Source of the DNA: Pseudomonas syringae KCTC 12500
GTDB lineage: Bacteria > Pseudomonadota > Gammaproteobacteria > Pseudomonadales > Pseudomonadaceae
NCBI RefSeq assembly: GCF_000507185.2
Contig: NZ_AYTM02000002.1
Coordinates: forward strand, 1,449,501 to 1,513,500
Direction of reading: 5' to 3'
Length of the DNA: 64,000 bases
Both the position numbers and the translations under genes were made by a program. Positions 46,494-57,029 of the stretch are shown piece by piece. The notes under the pieces were generated by a model that worked only from the letters and a program-made list of their open reading frames with translations, did no database searches and was not told where the DNA came from. Every line of letters begins with the position of its first letter. Positions within the stretch are counted from its first letter, which is position 1.

Positions 46494-48487
46494 TTATATG
46501 CCCCATTGAGCCTTGAGTTCAGGCGCCCTGCGCACTGCGCCCGGCACGACCATCAGCATCGGGACGCTCAGCGTGAAACAGCTGCCCTTGCCGGGTTCGG
46601 AACGATGACTCAATTCGCCGCCCTGCAGCTCGACCAGTTTCCGGCAGATCGCCAGGCCGATGCCCAGCCCGCCGTATTCCCGGGTCATGGAGCCGTCGAC
46701 CTGAAAGAAATGCTGATACAGCCGGGCTTCGTCCAGGCGGCTGAAGCCGATACCGCTGTCCATCACTTCGACCCGCAGGTAGAGGCGCTCCAGGTCCTGC
46801 GGATGACCGCTGAAACGCACCTGCACAGCACCCTTGCGGGTGAATTTGACGCGTTGTCCACCAGACACTCGATGCACTGGTAGAGCTTGCTCGCGTCGCC
46901 GCGAAGGTTCGGCGGCAGTTTATCGTCCAGATCGAGCGTCAATATCAGGCCCTTGGCCTGAGCCGCACCGCTGAAGCGCTCCTCCAGCCTGTAGGCCAGA
47001 TCCTCGGGCGCAAACGACTCGCAGTCGGCGTACAGCACACCGGCCTGCAGCTCGGTGAGGGTCAGGATGCCATTGATCATGCTCATCATGTCGCGCGCCG
47101 AACTGGCGGCGGTTTGCTGATACATCTCGAGTTCATCGTCCATGTCCAGCGTCTGCATGACCTCCAGCGACCCGATCACGCCGTTCATCGGCGTGCGCAA
47201 CTCATGGGTGAGCGTGGCGAGGAACTCGTCCTTCAGCCGGTTGCTGTTGGCCAGTTGCTGGTTGAGACGCTCAAGATCCTGACCGGCAGCCAGCAAGGTT
47301 TGCGCCTGTTGCCGGCGGGCGTGGTTGATACGGTCGGCCAGCGCCATCGACAGGAAGGCCATCTCCAGCACCGTGCCGATGTGCGAGGCGTACATGGTCA
47401 GGAAGGTATTGGGCAGATAGCCGAGCAGCATCAAGCCGAAGATCAGTCCGCTGACCATGAACACCGACCAGGCGAGCACAAAATAGCGCCCGACCCTTTC
47501 GCCTTTGACGACCGCAACGATACCCGCCAGATAGATCGTCAGGGCGCCTGCCATGACCAGCTGAGCCGCGCCGCGCAGGGCCGGCCCGTAGCTGAGGAAC
47601 AAGGCCATGCCCATGACCAGTACGGCAGCGCCGATGACCGCCAGCAGCAGGCGGTCAAGCCAGCGGCTCAATTGTGCCGTACCCAGAAAGCTGCGCGAAA
47701 ACTGGCAGGCGAATAACGTCGCCAGCGATATCAGGAAGGGGGTCGACGCATTCGCCCACCAAGGGCTGTCAGGCCACAGGTATTCGATGGCAACGCCGTT
47801 GATCGACATCTGGTAAAGCCCGAACGAGGCGACGTAAAGCAGGTAATACAGGTAATCCACCTCACGAACGCTGAGGTAGATGAACAAGTTGTAGACCAGC
47901 ATGCCCAGCAGCACGCCGTAGATCAGACCGAAGACGTAAACCTTGGAGGGCTGCGCATCCAGATAGGCGTGGGTGGACCAGAGGTAGAGCGGTGCCTGAA
48001 CAGCGCCTTCGCTGCGAATACGCATGTACAGGGTTCGCGTCTGGCCAGGCGGCAGGTCCAACTGAAAGAGGTAGTTGTTCTGGGCGAACTGACGGCTGGA
48101 GAACGGCAGCATATCGCCGGTATGCCAGGCTCGAGTCGGCTGCCCGTCGGCATCCGGGCCGTAGAAGTCAATGTGGTCCATTGGCGGATAGGCCAGTTCC
48201 AGCAGCCAGTCGTTATGAATGCTGGCATCTGTGGGGCGATACGTCAGCTCGACTTTCAGCCAGAAGGCGGAACGTGAATAACCGGCGTTGAAGGTTCCGG
48301 CAGGCACGGGCTGAAAGGCACCGGCGTGAGAGGCGGCGCTGACGCTTTCGATGGTCGCCTCGCCGGTCGGGTCCTCGAATACCTGAATGGCACGGCCCAA
48401 CGACAGAAAACGAGTGTTTTCATCAAACTCGACTGCATGACTCTGCAACGGCAGCCAAAGAGCCAGAATGATCAACAGATAGCGCAT
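46494..48487 (-). pseudogene. 7TM-DISM sensor histidine kinase split by a one-base frameshift
   Basis: From ATG 48487: a signal sequence, a periplasmic 7TMR-DISM extracellular domain (about 25-175), seven membrane segments (about 185-380), a HisKA domain with phospho-acceptor His in THELRTPMNG, and the start of the HATPase domain up to LVDNA. There the frame breaks; the rest of the ATPase (VKFTRKG, then DSGIGF and GGLGIGLAI) continues in another frame to 46494. Adding one G between 46850 and 46851 (minus-strand GCGTC to GCGGTC) restores a continuous kinase. The truncated frame would end at 46763. Either a recent natural mutation or a sequencing error. No response regulator gene is adjacent. 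Confidence 0.88.
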
Positions 48488-48852
48488 TGAAGCCCCAAGG
48501 TAGGTCGTCGCGTTCAATCCATCCATTGATTACGACGTCCCGCAAATTTCTATCCTTGAAACAGGCTAATGATTCAAACACACCATTGAACGTGCACATG
48601 TACCGGCAGACATCAATAAACAACCGAACCGTCACTCGTCAGCCTTGCCAATCAAGCATAGCCGCTAATAGCTTAAAGACAGTATCGCGATCAAAATCAA
48701 GGTAATAGCTCTGTATCGGTGACTGCAGAGCAAACATGAGTACTTTTTAAGGTTTTGTCGAGCCTGCGGTTGTCGCCGCTTGAGCTTGATCCACAAGAAA
48801 AAACCGGCACCCCGAGCGGCCCGCGAAAGGTTTAGTGATAAGCTCGCGCACC
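48488..48852. other. Divergent intergenic region between the kinase gene and thiD
   Basis: No convincing gene. Holds the promoters of the two divergent genes. I did not see a THI-box TPP riboswitch before thiD. Confidence 0.5.
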
Positions 48853-49650
48853 ATGAATATCTATAGCTCCCGCCCCGTAGTCCTTTGCCTGTCCGGTCAC
48901 GACCCTAGTGGCGGCGCCGGTATGCAGGCCGATATAGAAGCCCTGCTAGCCCAGGGCTGCCATGCCGCTCCGGTGATTACCGCGCTCACCGTGCAAGACA
49001 CCGTGAACGTCAGTGATTTCCGCGTGCTGGATCGCGAGTGGGTGATGGCGCAAGCCAATGCAGTCCTCAACGATTCGAGCGTAGCAGCCGTCAAGCTGGG
49101 CATGCTGGGCTCACTGGACATGGTCGATACGATAGTCGATCTGCTTCTGGCTCACCCGCATTTGCCCATGGTCTGTGACCCGGTGTTACGCGCTGGCGGC
49201 GGCGGCAGACTGGGCAAGGACGAGGTCGGCTACGCCATGCGCGAGCGCCTGTTGCCGCTATCGACCATCGCTACGCCGAACCTTCCGGAAGCCCGCATTC
49301 TTGCCGAGCTGCCCGAAGGCACTGCGGATGAGTGCGCTGACAGACTACTGCCGTTTTGTGAATATCTGTTGATCACTGGCGGCCATGGTGATGAGCAGCA
49401 AATACATAACCGCTTGTACCTGCGCGGCGGCCAGACCCACACCTTCGTCTGCGAACGTCTGCCCGGCAGTTACCACGGCTCTGGCTGTACCCTGGCCAGC
49501 GCACTGGCCGGGCGCATCGCTCAGGGGCAGGAACTGGTCAGCGCGGTGAAATCGGCACTCGACTACACCTGGCGGACCCTGAGGGATGCCGAACAGTTGG
49601 GCCGGGGGCAATTCGTGCCACGTCGGCTGCCGCTGGATTTTTGCTCGTAA
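48853..49650 (+). CDS. thiD: Hydroxymethylpyrimidine (phosphate) kinase ThiD
   Basis: 265 residues of the ribokinase-like ThiD family: [16 protein letters not shown] at the start, [12 protein letters not shown] in the middle, and the anion-hole motif [12 protein letters not shown] near the C-terminus. It makes HMP-pyrophosphate for thiamine. The start is ATG 48853; the open frame from GTG 48835 adds six residues without support. thiE follows 23 bases later. Confidence 0.94.
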   Translation: MNIYSSRPVVLCLSGHDPSGGAGMQADIEALLAQGCHAAPVITALTVQDTVNVSDFRVLDREWVMAQANAVLNDSSVAAVKLGMLGSLDMVDTIVDLLLAHPHLPMVCDPVLRAGGGGRLGKDEVGYAMRERLLPLSTIATPNLPEARILAELPEGTADECADRLLPFCEYLLITGGHGDEQQIHNRLYLRGGQTHTFVCERLPGSYHGSGCTLASALAGRIAQGQELVSAVKSALDYTWRTLRDAEQLGRGQFVPRRLPLDFCS

Positions 49651-49673
49651 CACATCGCCATGAGGGTCGATTC

Positions 49674-50291
49674 ATGAAACTGCGTGGCCTGTATGCCATT
49701 ACCGACAGCCAGTTGCTGTCCGGCAAATTTCTTTCGTACGTCGAAGCTGCGCTGGACGGCGGCGTGACGCTGCTGCAATACCGCGACAAGAACAGTGACG
49801 AGTCCCGCCGTCTGCGCGAAGCGACCGAACTGCTCAAACTCTGCGAACGCTACAAGACCCGGCTGATCATCAACGATGACGCTGAGCTGGCTGCGCGCCT
49901 GGGGGTAGGCGTGCACCTGGGGCAGTCGGACGGCTCGCTGCCCGATGCCCGCGCCCTGCTGGGGCACAAGGCGATTGTCGGGGCTACCTGTCATGGCCGC
50001 GTGGAATTGGCCGAGCAAGCCAAGGCTGATGGCGCGACGTACGTGGCATTTGGCAGGTTCTTCAACTCACAGACCAAACCCGGTGCCCCCGCCGTACCGC
50101 TGGACCTGATCGCTCAGGTGCGTGCCCGGGTCCACCTGCCGATCGCGGTGATTGGTGGCATTACCCTGGAGAACGCGCCGCAACTGGTCGAGCACGGCGC
50201 CGACCTGCTCGCCGTGGTGCACGGTTTGTTCGGCGCTGAAAATACCCAGGAAGTGACACGCCGGGCAAAAGCTTTCACGGCGCTGTTGTAG
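49674..50291 (+). CDS. thiE: Thiamine-phosphate synthase ThiE
   Basis: 205-residue TIM-barrel protein with YAITD at the start, [11 protein letters not shown], and VIGGITLEN, as in ThiE. It joins HMP-pyrophosphate and thiazole phosphate. Placed directly after thiD, presumably in one transcript; in Pseudomonas this pair commonly sits before hemL, as here. Confidence 0.95.
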   Translation: MKLRGLYAITDSQLLSGKFLSYVEAALDGGVTLLQYRDKNSDESRRLREATELLKLCERYKTRLIINDDAELAARLGVGVHLGQSDGSLPDARALLGHKAIVGATCHGRVELAEQAKADGATYVAFGRFFNSQTKPGAPAVPLDLIAQVRARVHLPIAVIGGITLENAPQLVEHGADLLAVVHGLFGAENTQEVTRRAKAFTALL

Positions 50292-50301
50292 AGCGGAATC
50301 G

Positions 50302-50333
50302 TTGTGGGGGCGAACCGGGCGACGCTCCCACAA
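50302..50333. repeat. REP-like inverted repeat
   Basis: TTGTGGGGGCG and CGCTCCCACAA form an 11-base stem with one mismatch, like the Pseudomonas TGTGGGAGC-type REP elements. It lies just after thiE and could also act as a terminator or mRNA 3' stabiliser. Confidence 0.6.
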
Positions 50334-50496
50334 GTACGTGGATCCTCATTCGCAGCCGCGCTTCATTTGATATAGTGCGTGTTCCTGCGCCTTCTCTGGC
50401 TCATGCCACCCAATAAAGCAGCCCACCCTGAAGCTGCCCGCCTCGGCTGACCCCAGCGTAGACACGAATTCCCCGTTTCAAAGCAGAGACCCGATC

Positions 50497-51780
50497 ATGT
50501 CCCGTTCCGAAACACTGTTCGCCAACGCCCAAAAACACATCCCCGGTGGCGTCAATTCGCCGGTTCGCGCCTTCAAGAGCGTGGGTGGCACGCCGCTGTT
50601 CTTCAAGCACGCTGCGGGTGCCTACGTGACTGACGAAGACGACAAGCGTTATGTGGATTACGTCGGCTCCTGGGGCCCGATGATTCTTGGCCATAGCCAC
50701 CCCGACGTGCTCGATGCCGTGCGCAGCCAGCTGGAACACGGCCTGTCCTACGGCGCACCGACGGCCATGGAAACCGAAATGGCCGACCTGGTCTGCGAAC
50801 TGGTGCCGTCCATGGAGATGGTCCGCATGGTCAGCTCGGGCACTGAAGCGACCATGAGTGCGATTCGCCTGGCCCGTGGCTTCACCGGCCGCGACAGCAT
50901 CCTCAAGTTCGAAGGCTGCTACCACGGTCACTCCGACAGCCTGCTGGTCAAGGCAGGCTCCGGCGCGCTGACCCTGGGCGTGCCCAGCTCGCCCGGCGTA
51001 CCTGCGGCCTTTGCAAAACACACCCTGACCGTGCCGTTCAACAACCTCGACGCCGTGCGTGACCTGCTGGCCGAAGTGGGTCAGGAAGTAGCGTGCATCA
51101 TCGTCGAGCCAGTGGCTGGCAACATGAACTGTGTGCCGCCCGCGCCTGGCTACCTGCAAGGCCTGCGCGACCTGTGCGACGAGCACGGCGTGGTGCTGAT
51201 TTTCGATGAAGTGATGACCGGTTTTCGCGTAGCCCTCGGTGGCGCCCAGGCTTACTACGGAGTGACGCCCGACCTGAGCACCTTCGGCAAGATCATCGGT
51301 GGCGGTATGCCGGTCGGCTGCTTTGGCGGCAAACGCGAAATCATGTCGCACATCGCACCGCTCGGCCCGGTCTATCAGGCCGGTACCCTCTCGGGCAACC
51401 CGCTGGCAATGGCGGCCGGCCTGACCACCCTGCGCCTGATCAGCCGTCCCGGCTTTCACGACGAACTGAGCGACTACACCCGCCGCCTGCTCGAAGGTCT
51501 GCAACAGCGCGCCGATGCCGCAGGTATCCCGTTTGTGACGACTCAGGCCGGCGGCATGTTCGGCCTGTACTTCAGCGAAGCCGAAGAAATCGTCACGTTC
51601 GAAGACGTGATGACCAGTGACTCCGAGCGCTTCAAGCGCTTCTTCCACTTGATGCTGGACGGCGGCGTGTACCTCGCGCCGAGCGCATTCGAAGCGGGTT
51701 TCACTTCTATCGCCCATGGCGATGCCGAGCTGAAGCTGACTCTGGATGCCGCAGAAAAAGCATTCGCTGCGCTGAAATAA
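50497..51780 (+). CDS. hemL: Glutamate-1-semialdehyde 2,1-aminomutase
   Basis: 427 residues, fold-type I PLP enzyme with the PLP lysine in [12 protein letters not shown] and the SGTEAT motif ([17 protein letters not shown]). HemL makes 5-aminolevulinate in the C5 haem route. Very highly conserved and full length. Confidence 0.97.
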   Translation: MSRSETLFANAQKHIPGGVNSPVRAFKSVGGTPLFFKHAAGAYVTDEDDKRYVDYVGSWGPMILGHSHPDVLDAVRSQLEHGLSYGAPTAMETEMADLVCELVPSMEMVRMVSSGTEATMSAIRLARGFTGRDSILKFEGCYHGHSDSLLVKAGSGALTLGVPSSPGVPAAFAKHTLTVPFNNLDAVRDLLAEVGQEVACIIVEPVAGNMNCVPPAPGYLQGLRDLCDEHGVVLIFDEVMTGFRVALGGAQAYYGVTPDLSTFGKIIGGGMPVGCFGGKREIMSHIAPLGPVYQAGTLSGNPLAMAAGLTTLRLISRPGFHDELSDYTRRLLEGLQQRADAAGIPFVTTQAGGMFGLYFSEAEEIVTFEDVMTSDSERFKRFFHLMLDGGVYLAPSAFEAGFTSIAHGDAELKLTLDAAEKAFAALK

Positions 51781-51790
51781 GCTCGTCAGG

Positions 51791-51831
51791 CATCACCCGC
51801 GCAGGGTGTCAGTGAACCGGCGCGAGTGATG
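51791..51831. terminator. Inverted repeat after hemL, possible terminator
   Basis: CATCACCCGCGC and GCGCGAGTGATG pair over 12 bases with one mismatch around a 17-base loop, 10 bases after the hemL stop. No T-run follows, so it may be a processing or stabilising structure. Confidence 0.55.
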
Positions 51832-52075
51832 GCTACGAATGAAACTGAACGTTAAGTCCGTATTTTGCTTCTACAATGCAATGCGAACACTGCACATACA
51901 GGCTGACGACAACCCTCTTTCAGGTAATCCGCCCGAAAAAAGGACGTTTTAAAGCCGTGCAGCAGAAAATCCGTAAAGACTTTGTAAGGTTGGCTCTGCT
52001 TATTTCATAATGCGCAGCCAGCACGTTTAGCTGGTCGGGCATGCCCGCACCTTTTTCAGAGGTAAGTCGACTCCC

Positions 52076-52624
52076 ATGAACCGCACCGGCCGCACCCTTG
52101 TATTGGGCTGCCTGTTGCTTGTCTATCCCCTGCTGGCAAGTGCCGGCGGCAACTCGTTGTTAGTCCCGGCGATGGGTCGTTGCACCCTCAATACCCAGCC
52201 AGAGAACCTGCCTGCAGCGCTTGAAGCCTGCCAGCAGGCCGCCAAGGGTGGGGACGCGCAGGCGCAGTACGAGTTGGGTGAGTTCTATTACGAGGGCAAA
52301 AATGCACCTCGCGACTTGCCGCAGGCGCTGAATTATTTCGAGCAGGCTTCACTGCAGGGCCATGCCCAAGCGCAGTACCAACTGGGCTTGATGTTCAGCC
52401 GTGGCGAAGGTGTGCAGGCCAACAACATTCAGGCCTACGTCGTGCTGAAAATGGCCGCGGTCAATGGCTCGGAAGAGGCGCTTGACGCTGCCGACGAAGT
52501 CTCGGCAAAGATGCCGCGTGACGAGCTCGAAGTGGCCACTCAGGTACTTGGGCAGATTTTCCGCAAGTACCTGCTTGAACTGCAGACCGCCGAAGGGCGC
52601 AGTCCTTTCTCTCCGTTGCCCTGA
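52076..52624 (+). CDS. Secreted Sel1-repeat protein, 182 aa
   Basis: A signal peptide (residues 1-23, ending LLASAG) is followed by two to three Sel1-like helical repeats, with AQYELGEFYYEG and AQYQLGLMFSRGEGV. Sel1 proteins are periplasmic or envelope scaffolds. AGAGGTAAG precedes the ATG. A long (295-base) untranslated stretch separates it from hemL, so it has its own promoter. Function unknown. Confidence 0.88.
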   Translation: MNRTGRTLVLGCLLLVYPLLASAGGNSLLVPAMGRCTLNTQPENLPAALEACQQAAKGGDAQAQYELGEFYYEGKNAPRDLPQALNYFEQASLQGHAQAQYQLGLMFSRGEGVQANNIQAYVVLKMAAVNGSEEALDAADEVSAKMPRDELEVATQVLGQIFRKYLLELQTAEGRSPFSPLP

Positions 52625-52666
52625 TCAGGAATCTTTCAGGGCAATCGCGATTCACACCTGCAACGC

Positions 52667-52993
52667 TTACTTTTCCGGCATCGGCATGGGGAACGGCATC
52701 ACATTGCTGGTGCCGCGCGCTTCGCTGATCTTCGGTGTGCCCATGCGTTCGACTTCATCGATGCGCACAATCGAATGCATCGGCACGAAACTGCGCACCA
52801 CGCCTTCGAACTGGGCCTTGAGCTTCTCTTCGCTGGGGTCCACCACAACGGTCGTGCGCTCGCCGAAGACGAATTCTTCAACTTCCAGAAAGCCCCACAG
52901 ATCACTTTGGTAAATCTGCTTGGCGTACATCTCGAACACCTGTCCCTGGTTGAGGAAAATCACCTTGTAGATTGGAGCTTCGCGTTTGGTCAT
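52667..52993 (-). CDS. DUF1820-family protein, 108 aa
   Basis: A small soluble protein (YKVIFLNQGQVFEMYA..., GFLEVEEFVFGE) conserved across Pseudomonas and other gammaproteobacteria and found next to miaB. No known function. Its divergent position with miaB leaves about 140 bases for both promoters. Confidence 0.88.
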   Translation of the reverse strand: MTKREAPIYKVIFLNQGQVFEMYAKQIYQSDLWGFLEVEEFVFGERTTVVVDPSEEKLKAQFEGVVRSFVPMHSIVRIDEVERMGTPKISEARGTSNVMPFPMPMPEK

Positions 52994-53132
52994 AACGGGC
53001 GGGTAACGATCAGAGATGAAAAAGGGGCACGGACTATAGCATGTCCGCCCGCCTCGTCGGACAGCCGACGCTAGGAACCCGAGCCCTTCATCCTTATAAT
53101 GCGCGGTTCACTGACACGGTTGATCATCACGC

Positions 53133-54461
53133 ATGGCCAAAAAGCTTTATATCGAAACCCACGGTTGCCAGATGAACGAGTACGACAGCTCGCGCATGGT
53201 CGACCTGCTGGGCGAACATCAGGCCCTGGAAGTCACCGCTCGCGCGGAAGACGCCGACGTGATCCTGCTCAATACCTGCTCGATTCGTGAGCGCGCCCAG
53301 GACCGGGTGTACTCCCAGCTGGGCCGCTGGCGTGAGCTGAAGCTGGCCAATCCGGAAATGGTCATCGCTGTCGGCGGCTGCGTGGCCAGCCAGGAAGGCG
53401 CAGCCATTCGCGATCGCGCGCCCTACGTGGACGTGGTGTTCGGCCCGCAGACCCTGCACCGCCTGCCGGAAATGATCGACGCCGCACGCGTGACCCGCTT
53501 GCCGCAGGTCGACGTCTCGTTCCCGGAAATCGAAAAATTCGACCACTTGCCCGAGCCGCGCGTCGACGGCCCGAGCGCGTACGTGTCGGTGATGGAAGGC
53601 TGCAGCAAATACTGCACGTTCTGCGTGGTGCCCTACACCCGCGGCGAAGAAGTCAGTCGTCCGTTCGACGATGTGCTGAGCGAAGTGATCCACCTGGCCG
53701 AAAACGGCGTGCGTGAAGTCACCCTGCTGGGGCAGAACGTCAACGGTTATCGCGGCACCACCCACGACGGCCGCGTTGCTGACCTGGCGGACCTGATCCG
53801 CGTAGTCGCCGCCGTCGATGGCATCGACCGCATTCGCTACACCACTTCGCACCCGCTGGAATTTTCCGACAGCCTGATCCAGGCCCACGCGGAAGTGCCG
53901 GAGCTGGTCAAACACCTGCATTTGCCCGTGCAGTCGGGCTCTGACCGCATTCTGGCGGCCATGAAGCGCAACCACACCACGCTGGAATACAAGTCCCGCT
54001 TGCGCAAGCTCAGGGCCGCGGTGCCGGGCATCAGTATCAGTTCCGACTTCATCGTCGGCTTCCCCGGCGAGACCGAAAAGGATTTTGACAACACCATGAA
54101 GCTGATCGAGGACGTGGGTTTCGACTTCTCGTTCTCGTTCGTCTACAGCCCGCGTCCGGGCACGCCCGCTGCGGATCTCAAGGACGATACGCCGGAAGCG
54201 CTGAAGAAAGAGCGACTGGCCGCGCTGCAACATCGTCTGAACCAGCAGGGTTTCGAGATCAGCCGGCAGATGGTGGGCAGCATCCAGCGCATTCTGGTGA
54301 CCGACTACTCGAAGAAAGACCCAGGCGAACTGCAGGGGCGCACCGAGAACAACCGGATCGTCAATTTTCGCTGCGACAACCCCAAATTGATCGGGCAGTT
54401 TGCCGATGTACACATCGATGACGCGCAGCCTCACTCGTTGCGCGGCTCGCTGCTACAGTAA
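53133..54461 (+). CDS. miaB: tRNA-2-methylthio-N6-dimethylallyladenosine synthase MiaB
   Basis: 442 residues: UPF0004 N-terminal domain with Cys residues including HGCQMN and NTCSIRE, radical-SAM CxxxCxxC in CSKYCTFC, and a C-terminal TRAM domain. It adds the methylthio group to A37 of tRNAs reading UNN codons. Standard Pseudomonas context ahead of the phoH-ybeY-ybeX-lnt run. Confidence 0.97.
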   Translation: MAKKLYIETHGCQMNEYDSSRMVDLLGEHQALEVTARAEDADVILLNTCSIRERAQDRVYSQLGRWRELKLANPEMVIAVGGCVASQEGAAIRDRAPYVDVVFGPQTLHRLPEMIDAARVTRLPQVDVSFPEIEKFDHLPEPRVDGPSAYVSVMEGCSKYCTFCVVPYTRGEEVSRPFDDVLSEVIHLAENGVREVTLLGQNVNGYRGTTHDGRVADLADLIRVVAAVDGIDRIRYTTSHPLEFSDSLIQAHAEVPELVKHLHLPVQSGSDRILAAMKRNHTTLEYKSRLRKLRAAVPGISISSDFIVGFPGETEKDFDNTMKLIEDVGFDFSFSFVYSPRPGTPAADLKDDTPEALKKERLAALQHRLNQQGFEISRQMVGSIQRILVTDYSKKDPGELQGRTENNRIVNFRCDNPKLIGQFADVHIDDAQPHSLRGSLLQ

Positions 54462-54476
54462 AGCTTGAGTGTCGCC

Positions 54477-54510
54477 GCAGAAACGAATCGCCGAATGAAT
54501 TCGTTTCTGC
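54477..54510. terminator. Perfect 12-base inverted repeat after miaB
   Basis: GCAGAAACGAAT/ATTCGTTTCTGC with a 10-base loop, 16 bases after the miaB stop. There is no T-run, but position and symmetry suggest a terminator or 3' end structure. Confidence 0.65.
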
Positions 54511-54637
54511 GCGGTCCCTACCATTGAGCACGGTGAATCCCTGGCGCAGCCTTTAACAAGGCAAAGCTTTCGCACAACCAGCGCTAGGGGTATTCTTCAA
54601 TACATCTCAATTGCCGCCGGACGGCCATTAAACGACC

Positions 54638-55660
54638 TTGAACGCACCCATAGAACCTCATCGTTTCACCCTCGAGCCTTTCGAGGCCCATCGTTTCGCC
54701 AACTTGTGCGGGCAACTCGACGAGCACTTGCGCCTGATCGAGCAACGCCTGGACATCGAGATCCGCAATCGCGGTAATCAATTCGAGCTCATTGGCGACC
54801 CCAAACAAAATCATTCCGCCGAGAACCTGCTGCGCCGTCTGTACCGGGAAACCAAAGGTACCGAACTGACGCCGGACATGGTCCACCTGTTCCTTCAGGA
54901 ATCGGGGGTGGACGGCCTGGACAATCACCCTGCCGCCGAAGTCGGCGTCTCGCTACGCACCAAAAAGGGCATGATTCGCCCGCGCGGCCTGAACCAGCAG
55001 CGTTACGTCAAGGAAGTCCTCAGCAACGACATCAACTTCGGCATCGGCCCTGCGGGTACCGGCAAGACCTACCTGGCGGTGGCCTGCGCGGTGGATGCAC
55101 TGGAGCGCGAGCAGATTCGACGCATCCTGCTGGTGCGCCCGGCGGTCGAGGCTGGCGAGAAGCTGGGCTTCCTGCCCGGCGATCTGGCGCAGAAGATCGA
55201 CCCGTACCTGCGTCCGCTGTATGACGCGCTGTACGAGATGCTCGGTTTCGAATACGTCGCCAAGCTGATCGAGAAACAGGTCATTGAAGTGGCACCGCTG
55301 GCTTACATGCGCGGACGCACCCTTAATAACAGCTTCATCATTCTCGACGAAAGTCAGAACACCACCGTCGAGCAGATGAAGATGTTCCTGACCCGTATCG
55401 GCTTCGGCTCCACGGCCGTGATCACCGGCGATATCACCCAGGTCGACCTGCCCAAGGGCACTCGCTCCGGGCTGACGCATGTCATCGATGTGCTCAAGGA
55501 CGTGCCGGGCATCAGCTTCACGCATTTCAAACCCAAGGATGTGGTTCGCCACCCGCTGGTGCAGCGCATCGTCGAAGCCTACGAGCGTTTCGACGACCGC
55601 CTCAGCGATGGTCCGTCGGGCAACAACAGTTACCCACGGGACACACACCGCGATGCTTGA
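54638..55660 (+). CDS. PhoH-family ATPase (YbeZ)
   Basis: 340 residues with Walker [12 protein letters not shown] and Walker B-type [10 protein letters not shown]. The family is an NTPase linked to YbeY in rRNA and stress metabolism. The start appears to be TTG 54638 (TTG AAC GCA), no better start being present. The stop overlaps the ybeY start by eight bases. Confidence 0.93.
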   Translation: MNAPIEPHRFTLEPFEAHRFANLCGQLDEHLRLIEQRLDIEIRNRGNQFELIGDPKQNHSAENLLRRLYRETKGTELTPDMVHLFLQESGVDGLDNHPAAEVGVSLRTKKGMIRPRGLNQQRYVKEVLSNDINFGIGPAGTGKTYLAVACAVDALEREQIRRILLVRPAVEAGEKLGFLPGDLAQKIDPYLRPLYDALYEMLGFEYVAKLIEKQVIEVAPLAYMRGRTLNNSFIILDESQNTTVEQMKMFLTRIGFGSTAVITGDITQVDLPKGTRSGLTHVIDVLKDVPGISFTHFKPKDVVRHPLVQRIVEAYERFDDRLSDGPSGNNSYPRDTHRDA

Positions 55661-56153
55661 GCTGGACCTGCAGATTGCAAGCGAGACAAGCGCCCCTGAC
55701 GAAGCCCGATTCCGCCTCTGGTGTGAAATGGGCTTGCGTCAGCGCAGTGCCGACTCCGAGCTGACCATCCGCCTGGTTGACGAAACCGAAGGCCGTGAGC
55801 TCAATAACACCTGGCGACACAAAAATTACGCAACAAACGTGCTTTCATTCCCGGCGGACGTTCCAGACGACATGCTGGACATCCCGTTGCTGGGCGATCT
55901 GGTCATCTGCGTTCCGGTTGTCAACCGTGAAGCCGTTGAACAGGGCAAGTCCATCGACGCGCATTGGGCGCACATGGTCATTCATGGCTGCCTTCATCTG
56001 TTGGGTTACGACCACATCGATGATGAAGAAGCCGAAGAAATGGAAGCACTGGAACGAACGTTGCTTGAGGAGCTGGGCTATCCCGATCCTTACGCTGACG
56101 ACGAAAGTGCCGACCTTCCCCATTCAGACATACCAAGCAAGGACCACGAGTAA
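55653..56153 (+). CDS. ybeY: Endoribonuclease YbeY
   Basis: 166 residues with the metal motif [11 protein letters not shown]. YbeY takes part in 16S rRNA 3' end maturation and ribosome quality control. The start ATG 55653 lies inside the end of phoH, implying coupled translation. The longer open frame upstream is an overlap artefact. Confidence 0.95.
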   Translation: MLELDLQIASETSAPDEARFRLWCEMGLRQRSADSELTIRLVDETEGRELNNTWRHKNYATNVLSFPADVPDDMLDIPLLGDLVICVPVVNREAVEQGKSIDAHWAHMVIHGCLHLLGYDHIDDEEAEEMEALERTLLEELGYPDPYADDESADLPHSDIPSKDHE

Positions 56154-56158
56154 GGGCT

Positions 56159-57001
56159 ATGAGCGAAGACCGATCGAGCAACGGGCAAAAGTCATGGTTG
56201 GGTAAACTGACCCAGGCCTTTGTCCATGAGCCGAAAAACCGCCAGGAGCTGCTTGAGCTGCTGCGCGAAGCCCACCAGAACAAACTGCTGGACAGCGAAG
56301 CGCTGGCCATCGTCGAGGGCGCCATTCAAGTGGCTGATCTGCAAGTGCGCGACATCATGGTGCCGCGCTCGCAGATGATCAGCATCAAGGCGACCCAGAC
56401 ACCCCGTGAATTTCTGCCGGCGGTCATCGACGCTGCGCACTCGCGCTATCCGGTGATCGGCGAGAGCCACGATGACGTGCTCGGTGTGCTGCTGGCCAAG
56501 GATCTGCTGCCGCTGATCCTCAAGGCCGACGGCGACAGCGATGACGTCAAGAAGCTGCTGCGTCCGGCCACCTTCGTGCCCGAGTCCAAGCGTCTCAACG
56601 TGCTGCTGCGCGAGTTTCGCGCCAACCACAACCACATGGCCATCGTCATTGACGAATACGGCGGCGTGGCGGGTCTGGTGACCATCGAAGACGTGCTGGA
56701 ACAGATCGTCGGCGATATCGAAGACGAGCATGACGTCGAGGAAGACAGCTACATCAAACCGCTGCCCAGCGGCGACTTCCTGGTCAAGGCCCTTACGCCG
56801 GTCGAGAATTTCAACGAATTCTTCGACAGCACGTTCTCGGACGACGAGTTCGATACCGTGGGCGGTCTGGTGATGAATGCCTTCGGCCATCTGCCCAAGC
56901 GCAACGAAATCACTGAAATCGGTGCCTATCGTTTCCGCATCCTGAGCGCTGACAGCCGTCGCATTCATTTGCTGCGCGTGACGCCCATTTCACGTCCGTA
57001 A
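56159..57001 (+). CDS. ybeX: CorC/YbeX-type CBS-domain protein
   Basis: 280 residues: a CBS pair (about 65-185, with VRDIMVPRSQM and VIDEYGGVAGLVTIEDVLE) and a CorC_HlyC transporter-associated domain. Linked in E. coli to magnesium/cobalt resistance and ribosome function. It starts six bases after the ybeY stop and precedes lnt, an operon kept in many Proteobacteria. Confidence 0.94.
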   Translation: MSEDRSSNGQKSWLGKLTQAFVHEPKNRQELLELLREAHQNKLLDSEALAIVEGAIQVADLQVRDIMVPRSQMISIKATQTPREFLPAVIDAAHSRYPVIGESHDDVLGVLLAKDLLPLILKADGDSDDVKKLLRPATFVPESKRLNVLLREFRANHNHMAIVIDEYGGVAGLVTIEDVLEQIVGDIEDEHDVEEDSYIKPLPSGDFLVKALTPVENFNEFFDSTFSDDEFDTVGGLVMNAFGHLPKRNEITEIGAYRFRILSADSRRIHLLRVTPISRP

Positions 57002-57029
57002 ACACTTGATGCTGCTTTAAGGAATCTAC

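Noticed and set aside
48640..48852. TPP riboswitch before thiD
   Set aside because: I could not find the conserved THI-box elements in this leader.
50401..51717. Long minus-strand frame (438 codons) opposite hemL
   Set aside because: Antisense shadow of a fully conserved gene; His/Gly/Gln-rich composition without domains.
53127..54434. Long minus-strand frame (435 codons) opposite miaB
   Set aside because: Antisense shadow of miaB; no motif or ribosome site.
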